Source: Scilla litardierei
Lineage: Eukaryota; Streptophyta; Magnoliopsida; Asparagales; Asparagaceae
Length of the DNA: 64,000 bases
NCBI GenBank assembly: GCA_030789695.1
Contig: CM061142.1
Location: forward strand, 148,821,266 to 148,885,265
Direction: 5' to 3'
Shown: positions 54,612-64,000 of the stretch, one piece after another
Layout of the letters: the number at the start of each line of letters is the position of its first letter
Numbering within the stretch: position 1 is the first letter of the stretch
Notes under the pieces: model-generated
Databases searched by the model: none
The model's input: the letters and a program-made list of their open reading frames with translations, nothing else
Told to the model about the DNA's origin: nothing
Translations under genes and position numbers: made by a program

Positions 54612-56813
54612 ATGTCTACCAACGACAACAAGAACGTTCGTCCACCTTCAGACTATAGCACCTTCAGGAACAGTGAAGGAGCTTCTTCGGTGATGGAAGG
54701 ACATTCCTCAACTAGGCCTCCCTACTTCAACGGTGCCAATTATGGGTACTGGAAATGCCGGATGGAAACGTTCCTCTAGAGCACTTCACTATGGAGAGCC
54801 ACGTTGACGGAGTATGTCGAGCCCGATGAAGAAGATTTCGCTAAGTGGACTACCGCGGAGGTCGCCGCGGAGGTAAACAATGCCAAGGCAATGAATGCCT
54901 TGCAATGTGCTTTGGAGCCCGAAGACTTCAACAAGATATGCACATGTAAGAGTGCATATCAAATCTAAAACTCACTCCTCATCTTGCATGAAGGAACGAG
55001 TAGGGTAATCGACTCCAAACTCACTGTTGTAAATAAAGATTACGAATTATTTCACATGCAACAGGGTGAGAAGATGAAGGAGTACTATGCTCGCTTCGTT
55101 GACATTATAAATGAATTGGAGGCTCTTGGAAAGACTTACACCCAAAAGGAGAAAGTCTCAAAGATTATTAACGGACTTCCTTCTTGTTGGGAAAAGCGTA
55201 CCTTCGCCATCGAGGAATGTAATGATATGAATAAATATACTGTCGTTCAACTAATGGGTACCTTGATGTCTTTTGAGGTACACAAGGACAGTAAAATAAA
55301 GATGCAAGACAAGATGAAGTCGTACTTGAAGCAAAACGAGCCAAAGAAAAAGACGATTACGTTCTAGGCCGCTCCATCTACATCTACCGATGATGAAGAA
55401 TCAGAAGACGAGTTGGACTTAGAATCCATTGCCATCATGGCAAAGAAGTTCAACCGATTCTTCCGAAAAGGTAATTTCAAGAACAAATCTAAATTTAGTT
55501 CTACTAACGCCTCCGCTCCTTTGTGTTTTAAATGCAACAAGTCAGGACACATCAAAGCGGATTGTCCTCAAAACAAACAAAAGAAGAAGTGGAAGGTGCC
55601 AAAGTTCGACAAGTCTCGAAAGTACAAGAAATGGTACAAGAAAGGACTTGTCGGGACATTCACCGACTCCGACGAGGACTCCTCAAGTGGAGAGTCGGAT
55701 GATGAACAAGTGGAGCAAGCACACATGTGCTGCATGGCTAGAGAGGAACATGATCAAGTGTCCTCCTCCGATGAAAGCGAGAATGAAGGCGATGAGGTAA
55801 CTATGGATGACCTTAGATTAGCTAACGAGCAAATTTGGTCTAAATATTCTAAACTAGTAAATAGATATACTAAGACTAAAGATGAGCTAACTAGTCTCCA
55901 AACTTCACCTAAGCCTATCATCATCAACAACAACACCGTTGTTGAAAGTTTGAGAAATGAGATTGTAAATCTCAAATCTTAACTTGAGCATGTTCATATT
56001 GAGGAATCGGATGAACGCGAGATAGCGGATTTGATTTCTCGAAACTCAACTTTGAGTATTGAGAATGAGAATCTCAAGTCTCGTGTTTGTGTACTCAATA
56101 CTCAAGTGTTCACTTTGGATGCTTCTATACTTTCTCTGACCGAGAAGTATGAGTCCACATTAGGCCGAATTAATAAATTCAATAAAGGTAAGGACCATTT
56201 GGATAATATCCTAAATGACTTACTTTCGGCCAATTATCGCATTGGCTTGGGGTATAAGATGGGAGATTCATCCAAATCATCCACCACCTTTGTTAGGCCA
56301 TCTTCTGAAGCCTCAACGAGTGGGAGCAAAAACCCCATTGGTAGTTCAACTACCAATGGTGCTTCCACTTCGTACACACCCCCGTTTGGAAAGAAACCCA
56401 CTTTGGGTGGACCTCCAAAGAAGGGTCATGCTTTTATGTACACTAATACCATGCCACGTAGGAACACACCGCCTACTCCACATGTTCACACGTATGATGA
56501 TTTCTATGCATCACATCCACGGGCACGTGCACACCATGTGAGACACACTCACGCACGTGTTCCTCCACATGCATATGTTCATCCACATCACTATCATATG
56601 AATGATTACCATCATGCATCATATCATATGTCGCCACCACCATTCCATCATGTGCCATATGCTTATCCACGTCATGCTTTTTCTAAGCCACCTCCTCATA
56701 GGCCACATGCATCACGTAGAAATCAACAACGTATGCATGCTCCCAATAGGAATAGGGCTCCCAAAATATTCACTATTTGGGGCCCAAAGAACACTAACAT
56801 GCATGAAAAATAA
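54612..56813 (+). pseudogene. Sirevirus gag, element 2, with four in-frame stops
   Basis: ATG at 54612. UBN2-type N-terminus with PPYFNGANYGYWKCRMETFL, then a stop at 54777 where Trp would be expected. Further stops fall near 54966, 55365 and 55980, with the frame otherwise kept. Gag core at 54984-55367 (DYELFHMQQGEKMKEYYARF). Zinc knuckle CFKCNKSGHIKADC near 55528, a complete CCHC. Then a Ser/Asp/Glu-rich region, long coiled-coil segments (55800-56210) and a His/Pro-rich tail (56450-56720). The large gag with C-terminal coiled coil is typical of Sireviruses. Confidence 0.85.
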
Positions 56814-56958
56814 GCATACATGAATTCCTATTTTATGAATGTCATGCACAATGATGATTATGTTGGGAAGTCAAAGTCCAATTGGACTTGGCTCCAAAGG
56901 TCTAATCTTTTAGGACCCAATGACCTTGGGCACCATGGAATGATATTTTTATCTTTAG

Positions 56959-59869
56959 GTACTCAAGAAAAAGAAACGGAGCAACAAATCCAAATTTAGC
57001 TCCAAGAATGGGTGGATACTCGATAGCGGGTGTTCAAAACACATGACGGGTGAAGCTCACTTGCTCTCCGGAGTGGTGCCCATTGCTAATAGGAACCGAG
57101 TAGTCTTTGGAGGCAACGAGAGCGGAACCATCATTGGTGTTGGTAAAGTTGGTAACCCATCTAAACCACTTATAAGTGATGTTTACCTTATTAAAGGATT
57201 AAATCACAATCTTATTTCAATAAGCCAACTTTGTGACAAAGGTTACAAAGTTAGCTTTGTGACAGGAATGTGTCATATTTTTAGTAAAGATATTAATAAT
57301 TTATTATTTTCTGGCACACGCCATAAGGATTTATATCCTAGATATCCCCAAGGCACATGAACAATGTCTCATTGCCAACACAAGTGAACAATACTTATGT
57401 CATCTACGTTTTGGTCATGTGAACTTTGGAACACTTTTTAAGCTATCCAAGTTAAATTCTATTAAAGGATTTCCTAAGCTTACTTTTCAAAAGAAAAGCT
57501 TTTGTGACTCGTGTCAACGAGGCAAACTTCCAAAATCGTCATTTAAACCTAAGAAGTGCATATCCTCTAAACGGCCTCTAGAGCTTTTACATCTAGATCT
57601 TTTTGGGCCAACTAGAGTTGCTTCATTATGGAATGCTCGATATGGACTTGTCATCGTTGATGACATTTCTAGATTTACTTGGGTATTTTCTTTAAGTAAT
57701 AAAAATGATGCTTTTGAAAACTTCACAATATTTGTGAAGAAAGTACAAAATCTCGTTGGAACCACCATTGTCACTATTCGTAGTGATCATGGAGTGGAAT
57801 TTGAGAATGAGTCTTTCTCAAATTTTTGTGATGAAGTTGGTATTACTCACACCTTTTCCTTCCCTCGCGCACCTCCTCAAAATGGTGTTGCTGAGAGAAA
57901 GAATAGGACGCTAGTGGAATGTGCTCGCACGATACTTGATGATAGCAACTTGGCCATCAATTTTGGGCGGAAGCGGTACATACCGCTTGCTATGTGTTTA
58001 ATAGGATACTTTTGATGCCCGGCACCAAACAAACTTGTTATGAATTATTGTTTGGTAGATTGCCTCAAGTTAAACATTTTCGGGTTTTTTGTGCAAAATG
58101 TTTTATTAAAAACACGTATGGAAGTTTGGACAAATTTGATCCAAGATCCGATGAGGGGATATTTGTTGGATATTCCTCACGTAGCAAAGCCTACCGGATA
58201 TACAACAAAAGAACCTCAACGATCGAGGAATCACTTCATGTTTCATTCAATGAAAATTTTGTCCCGTCTAGAATTACCAATGATGATGACTCCATGGAAG
58301 TTATATGTGATTCTATTGGTAATCCTAATTCTATTGATTCTATTGATACTAACCCTACTGATGATTCTTTTGAGAATGTTCCTAGTGATCAGGGAGTTCC
58401 CAAATGGCTTCATACAGTTCGTGACCATCCCCATGAGCAAGTCATTGGCAACATACTTGATAGTGTCAAGACGAGATCTCAAGTCAACTACTTCGCTCAT
58501 TGTGCCTTTGCCTCCTCAATAGAGCCAAAGAATATTAACGAAGCGTGCGAAGATAGTGCTTGGATCCTAGCCATGGAGGAAGAACTCTTTCAGTTTGAGA
58601 GGAATGAGGTTTGGGAGCTTGTTCCATTGCCTTCGAAGAACCACACCGTTATAGGAACGAAGTGGATTTTCAAGAACAAGACCGACGAGAACCAAAACGT
58701 CGTCCAGAACAAAGCTCGCTTAGTAGCTCAAGGCTACCGGCAAGAGGAATGTATAGATTTCGAAGAATCCTTTGCTCCGGTAGCTAGATTAGAATCTATT
58801 AGGTTGTTGTTATCTTTTGCATGCCATAAAGATTTTAAACTCTTTCAAATGAATGTAAAAAGTGCGTTTTTAAACGGAGATGTCGTTGAGGAAGTTTATG
58901 TTTCTTAACCTCCGGGTTTTATAAATGAAAAATTTCCAAATCACGTTTTCAAACTTAAGAAAGCACTTTATGGTTTGAGACAAGCTTGAAGAGCTTGGTA
59001 TGACCGCCTAAAGAACTTTCTTTTGGATTTGGGTTTTAAAATGGGTGAAATTGATTCTACACTATTTGTTAAGCATTCGAATCATGATATTATTTTAGTT
59101 CAAATTTATGTTGATGATATCATTTTCGGTGCTACTAACTTCACTCTTTGCGAAGAGTTTTCTAATGTCATGAAGAACCAATTTGAGATGAGCTACATGG
59201 GTGAGCTCAAATATTTCTGAAGTCTCCAAATTCGCCAAATGCACGATGGAATCTTCATCCACCAAACCAAGTACACGGTGGAGTTGCTAAAGCGATTTGG
59301 AATGGAGAATGCCTCAGGCAAGAAGACTCCAATGAGCACTACTACACATCTTGATAAAGATACATGAGGCAAAGATGTAGACATTCGTCTATATCGAGGT
59401 ATGATAGGTAGTTTATTATATCTTGCTGCCAGTCGGCTCGATATTATGTTTGCTGAATGTGTATGTGCTCGTTATCAGTCTCAACCTAAGGAATCTCACT
59501 AAATAGCGGTAAAACGTATTTTCCGTTATTTAAGTTACACACTCGACTACGGATTATATTATCAAAAGTCTAGCACATATGAGTTAATCTCATATAGTGA
59601 CGCAGATTATGCTGGATGCAAATCCGACAGGAAAAGTACTAGTGGCACTTGCCATTTTATAGGAAATTCTCTTGTCTCTTGGTTTTCCAAGAAGCAGAAC
59701 TCCGTATCACTTTCAACCACGAGGCGGAATATATTGCCGCCGGTGCTGAGTGTGCTCAGGTTCATTGGATGAGACACACTCTTAAAGACTTTGGTATAAA
59801 CTGTGATACTTGCCCTATCATGGTGGACAGCCAAAGTGCAATATGTCTCTCTAAGAATCCGGTACATCA
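56959..59869 (+). pseudogene. Sirevirus pol, element 2, part 1 (PR, IN, RT, RNase H)
   Basis: Protease DSGCSKHMTG near 57022; frame change near 57350. Pre-integrase zinc finger FCDSCQRGKL near 57510. Integrase LHLDLFGP (57590), IRSDHGVEF (57777) and PQNGVAERKNR (57883), then a frameshift near 57968. RT from 57994: [17 protein letters not shown] (Asn at 58852 where the first catalytic Asp is expected), stops at 58906 and 58987, then an intact YVDD at 59107-59118. Stops near 59218 and 59365. RNase H SYSDADYAGCKSDRKSTSG near 59600, and a frameshift near 59710 before the EYIAAGAEC motif. The reading stops at NPVHH, where the solo LTR enters. Confidence 0.87.
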
Positions 59870-61588
59870 TGTAATGCCCTGATAGCTACTGCACAAGTAC
59901 TAGAGGGGGGTGAATAGTACTTTAAAATAATCAAGAGTAATTATTCCTAATTATCGTGCAAACTCAACCAACAATGCGGAATGAAAATATTGACAACAAT
60001 AAACGAAAATGCAAATAAACGATGTAACGGGTTCGGATCCACCCAAGTCTCCCCGACTTGTTTCCGGTGATCCTACGTCCCAAACACCCGGATCCCCTCC
60101 GGCTACTTGAGTTAGAAACCTCTAACTCAAATTTGCACTATGAAATTCTTGTAGAAAACCTCTACAAGATCAAATCATACACAAATGAAAATGTGACTCC
60201 CATAAACCGGGATCACACACTTCTCTCACAACCGAGAGAAAAACTTAATATCAAAGTAAATGAAATATAAAACACTTACCAACAAAATCCTATGCCTTGA
60301 GTAAACTTACAATATCAGGGCAAGGAGGATTTTGAGGAAGAAGATGACACCAAATCCTAGCTCCACCAAGATGACCAGCAATAGATGGCTAGGGAGAGAT
60401 TGGTGACTTTGAATCAAGCTCTTGGCTTGAATGGCTCACAATCAATGAGAATCTCTCTTGAGTAATAAGAATGAGGGAGAGATTCTTGTGAGAAATGAGA
60501 GATTGGAAATGAGAATTAAATGCTCTTCTCTTTGATCTTTAAAACTCAATAATGGCAGCCTTTAATGCTATGAAGAAGCATCTCAAGATTATATAGGATA
60601 GAGAGGAGAGAGAGGAAAAAATCGTGCATTTAATGCTCCAACGGATCTATTTCTGAAGCAGTCTAATCGGTCTAAGAAGGATCACTGACCGATTAGTTTT
60701 GCAACTAGTCGGTCGGTGATTCCTTTTGGACCGATTAAATGGTTCACAGCCAATAAGAAGAATTTCAGGAGTTAGAACTAGTCGGTCTAAGAAGACTTGC
60801 CAACCGACTAGTTTGACAACTAGTCGGTCGGTGAGTGTTCTTTGACTGACTAAGAGTTGAAATACAATAGGCTGAATTCAAAGAGAGCTAGTCGGTCTAA
60901 GAACAAATTCCAACCGACTAGTTTCACAACTAGTCGGTCGATGACTGTTCTTGGACCGACTAACTGTAAACAGTAGCTCAGGCTTAAAAGTGAAAGTATA
61001 ACTAGTCGGTCTAAGAAGGATTCCTAACTGACTAGTTTGACAACTAGTCGGTCGGTGAACCTTCTTGGACCGACTAATTGATCAACAGTGAAGATGCTGA
61101 ATTTAGCAAGGAGATCTAGTCAGTTCAAGAAGGATTACTGACCGACTAGATGACAATCTAGTTGGTTGGTTCTTCTTCTTGAACCAACTAAGATGCACTA
61201 GAAGCCGCAAAATGAAGCGTGAAGCTTCGGAAAAGTTTGTTTGGGCTTCTAAGATAATCCTAGCTCTAAGATATGAGCGTTATGAAGATTATAAAGTAAG
61301 TCCTACTCAAGGATTAACATTCTACGAAAAGAAGCTAGAAGACTATAAAATAAACTACACGAACCGTCTTCAAAGCTTCAATCCGAATCTCTTGACTTCA
61401 ATAATGCTCCTAGAGCTTCAACGAAGCTTCAGGCACACGATCACGTGCTTTGAGAAGTCTTGAGACGTCACTTTTGATGTACGTAAAATTTTGGCGACGA
61501 TCTCCATAACTACGCTCACAAAGAGTTAGTTCACGATATTTATGTTTGTTCATCATCAAAACCAAATCCAGGGAATCAATACTCAACA
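59870..61588 (-). mobile_element. Solo LTR of the same Sirevirus family, reversed, inside pol
   Basis: On the minus strand it starts TGTTGAGTATTGATTCC (61588) and ends GGGCATTACA (59870), 1719 bp. Flanks catca (59865-59869) and cacca (61589-61593) form a 5 bp duplication with one mismatch; the pol reading resumes at once with RSKHIDVRHHF. The AGTCGGT array lies at about 60660-61195. Being a solo LTR, it records a full insertion followed by LTR recombination. Confidence 0.9.
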
Positions 61589-61593
61589 CACCA

Positions 61594-61780
61594 TTCCCGT
61601 TCTAAACACATAGATGTCCGTCACCATTTCCTAGATGATCATGTTGCTAAAAAGGACATCATTTTAGTGTACGTTGAAACCCAGAAGCAAATCGCCGATA
61701 TTTTCACGAAACCACTCAAGGAAGACTCCTTTGTGCGGTTACGTCGAGAATTGGGGATTATGGGTGAATCCGAGATATAG
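61594..61780 (+). pseudogene. Sirevirus pol, element 2, part 2 (C-terminal end)
   Basis: Resumes after the solo LTR with KHIDVRHHFLDDHV and ends LGIMGESEI and TAG, matching the end of pol in element 1 (3-137) almost base for base. Confidence 0.85.
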
Positions 61781-62497
61781 GATTCATATTTTCAATAATC
61801 TTGCATGATAATAAATTTCTTTTATATATGCTCATGCTAGATTTGTTGTGATATTCGGGATTTGTGATTGGTTTTTCGATTTGCACGTCGTATTTAAGAC
61901 TTTCGATGTTTTATGGGGTAGAATAATGATGTATAAGAGTATTTCGATGTATCGTCCAAGTGTGCTTAGGAGAGAAATCAAAATTTGTGATTTTCAAATT
62001 TTTGGACTCTTTTAGTCGGTCCCAGTTCATTAGCCGACCGACTAGTTTGAGTTCTAGTCGGTCAGTTGTTGTACTCAGACCGACTAACTCATGCCACATT
62101 TTTTTGACTTTTGCTGCTGTTTGCACTTAGTCGGTCCAAGCTCATTGGACGACCGACTAGATTGCATTCTAGTCGGTCATCACTTGAACTTAGACCGACT
62201 AGTTTCGCAGGGGTAGTTGCGTCTTTTTCTCTCCAAGTCGATTTTATAACCCCCGCACCGATTAGAATTCATTCTAATCGGTGCGTAACTTCTTCTCAAA
62301 ACCCTAACCCCGCGTCTCCTCTCCTCCCTCTACCTCTTCCGGCCGCCGTTGGCCACCGTCTGTCCTCCAGAATCGACCATCTCTCCTCCTAGGGTATATC
62401 TCCTATCTCTCTCTCAGTTTTAGGGTTTGTATTAGGGTTTCCGATTTCTGATTTCGATTTCGTTTGGATCTCGTCTCGTTTTTGCTGTCTCGATATC
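61781..62497 (+). other. Pol to env-like spacer, element 2, with palindrome array
   Basis: AGTCGGT/ACCGACT pairs at about 62010-62290, then a C/T-rich leader. Shorter than the same spacer in element 1. No gene. Confidence 0.7.
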
Positions 62498-64000
62498 ATG
62501 GCGAGAACACACATCCCTATCCGTCCTACCTCTCCGTCTCCCATGACCGTCGAGTCTCCTCCTACCGACCCTCCTCAACCCAAACGTCGAGCTAAAACCA
62601 CTCCCTCCTCTTCCTCGCCTCCCCTCAAGAAGAAGAGGACGTCCAAGCCCAAACCCCAATCTCAATCTCAGCCCAACCCCCGAACCAAGGCCAAAGAAAA
62701 GATTTTGACTCGAGGCCCCTTTCGTACTCCCACTCCTCCCGATGACTCAGACGAAGAGTATATTCCTGAGTCTGAGCCTACCAAGAAGGCTCATACTCCT
62801 CCTCCTCGCACTTCCTCTCGTCAGTCGAAGGGGAAGTCTCCCATGCCGTTGGGTGGTGTAGATATCTCGTTGTGTCGTGATGACCCGTTGTGTCTAGCGG
62901 CTTACAACCGTATCGAGCACTGTCCGTTGATTCTGGAGCACTTCGTCCAGTTTTCTGACTTTCCGCATCTCGTCGATCTTCTCTCCTATAGCGGCCTATT
63001 AGATTATCTTCGCCATGATCCCAAGGCGAATCCTCACCCGTACCCCAGACTCTTCAAATTGTTCTATGCCAATCGAGTCCGGGGTGAGTATGACGACACT
63101 CACTGCATTGAGACCACTGTCTTGGGGACATCTATTGTCCTCACGGCAGAGATTTTAGGGTAGTTGATCGGTGTCTCATCCTCTGGCCTGCTACCTGCTG
63201 ATATCTCCGTGGATAATATCCACGATCTTGACCAGACCATGCTCCACTGAGATGTTCCATGTCATCCCTCCCGCCATGATTGGCGTTCCCTCCAAATCGT
63301 TTAAGCCTAATGCGTGGGTCTTAAATTTGATTCTGAAGTCGTGCCTCCTACCGAAGTACGGCTCCTCTAGCTTGCCCTCCCAGCCATTTCTCAAGCTTAT
63401 CTACGCTCTTTTCAATGGGAGCAAGATAAATTGGGCTCGTATTATCCTTGACAAGATGGATTCCTTTGAGTGCATAAGGAAATCCACCAATTCTGCCCAT
63501 ATTCCTTATCCTTGCCTTTTGACTCTCGTTTTCCGTCACTTTGGCGTCCCTCTCCCTCCAGATGATCAGCGTCCTCTGGGTCCTCCCCTGAACGTGACTG
63601 CAGTCAAGAAGTCTCTTGCGGCATTGCGTCACGTTCAGCGGGCTACCCCTTCAGCTCCTCCTCCACCTTCACGACCTGACTCTTCAGCTTCTCAGAGCCG
63701 TCAGGAGGCTCGCATTGCTCGTTGTGAGGAGATGCTAGCTCGCATCTGTTCTCACTTGGGCATTGAGGTTCCTCCTACTGTTTCTGACGAGGAGGACATG
63801 GACGATGCTGATCTCGAGGAGCTTGTTGGTTCTCCTCTTCGTGCCCCCGAGGGTACGTCTGGTGCAGCTACTTCTGCTGGTGCTCCCGAGAGCACACATG
63901 CTGCCACCATTCCTTCGGTGGATACTTCTGCTGGTGCTCCCGAGACCACTCCAGTTGCCACTCTCCCTTCGGTTGACACTCCCGTCATTCCCGAGACCAC
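62498..64000 (+). pseudogene. Sirevirus env-like ORF, element 2, broken; runs off the window
   Basis: ATG at 62498 opens MARTHIPIRPTSPSPMTVE, parallel to the element 1 protein. The frame is open to a TAG at 63161-63163, where element 1 has a sense codon after 'EILG', and a frame change follows near 63245. Downstream text still matches (KPNAWVLNLILKSCLLPKYG; KINWARIILDKMDSFE), and the Ala/Thr/Pro-rich tail is open at the window end. Similarity to element 1 is highest in the globular centre and low in the termini. Confidence 0.82.

Larger units (their letters stand above)
52850..64000 (+). mobile_element. Sirevirus element 2 (same family as element 1), 3' end outside window
   Basis: 5' LTR, primer site, gag, pol, spacer with palindrome array and env-like ORF in Sirevirus order. 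Pol is interrupted by a reversed solo LTR of the same family (59870-61588). Gag, pol and the env-like ORF all carry stops or frameshifts. The left flank caacc (52845-52849) is the candidate target duplication; its partner is beyond the window. Confidence 0.9.

Noticed and set aside
56473..56670. His/Asp-rich minus-strand frame
   Set aside because: Antisense to the His-rich tail of Sirevirus gag.

Overview
The window is plant nuclear DNA: one intron-containing host gene embedded in deeply nested LTR retrotransposons. Evidence for a plant: Sirevirus-type (SIRE/Maximus) Ty1/copia elements with tRNA-iMet primer sites and an env-like third ORF, a Ty3/gypsy chromovirus, Tourist- and hAT-like MITEs, and a nuclear gene for a mitochondrial GrpE co-chaperone with GT-AG introns. 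I cannot name the species; low coding GC and the element types suit a non-grass flowering plant. I see no CRISPR array or prokaryotic system.

Layout. 1-5500: 3' half of Sirevirus element 1 (end of pol, spacer, intact 571-residue env-like ORF, multiple polypurine tracts, 3' LTR). 5501-8146: a minus-strand LTR (LTR-X) carrying a nested solo LTR (LTR-Y) flanked by the duplication agctt. 8147-11828: minus-strand Ty3/gypsy remnant (gag and a ~2.65 kb LTR). 12618-52127: the GrpE gene on the minus strand; six exons rebuilt by eye give an uninterrupted 306-residue protein. Its fourth intron, 12930-49577, is 36.6 kb. 52850-64000: Sirevirus element 2, same family as element 1, with decayed gag-pol and an inverted solo LTR of its own family inside pol; it runs off the window.

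The giant intron holds, from outside in: host intron with a Tourist MITE and other small elements; a decayed Tork/TNT1-like copia element (about 15.4-17.9 kb, resuming at 41.56 kb); inside it a Sirevirus-derived array, LTR-gag-LTR-fragment-LTR-gag-LTR (17911-41555), that lacks pol; inside the last LTR a Reina-like chromovirus (30210-40531); and inside that element's 5' LTR a 4.6 kb unit with ~983 bp inverted arms enclosing an unrecognised, frameshifted coding-like segment.

The GrpE gene looks functional, so the transcript must be spliced across the whole nest to join exon 4 to exon 5; exons 5 and 6 encode the C-terminal beta domain. Nearly all retroelement ORFs are broken; the exception is the env-like ORF of element 1. 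Four distinct Sirevirus LTR types here each carry their own array of short dyad-symmetric motifs just upstream of the TATA box.
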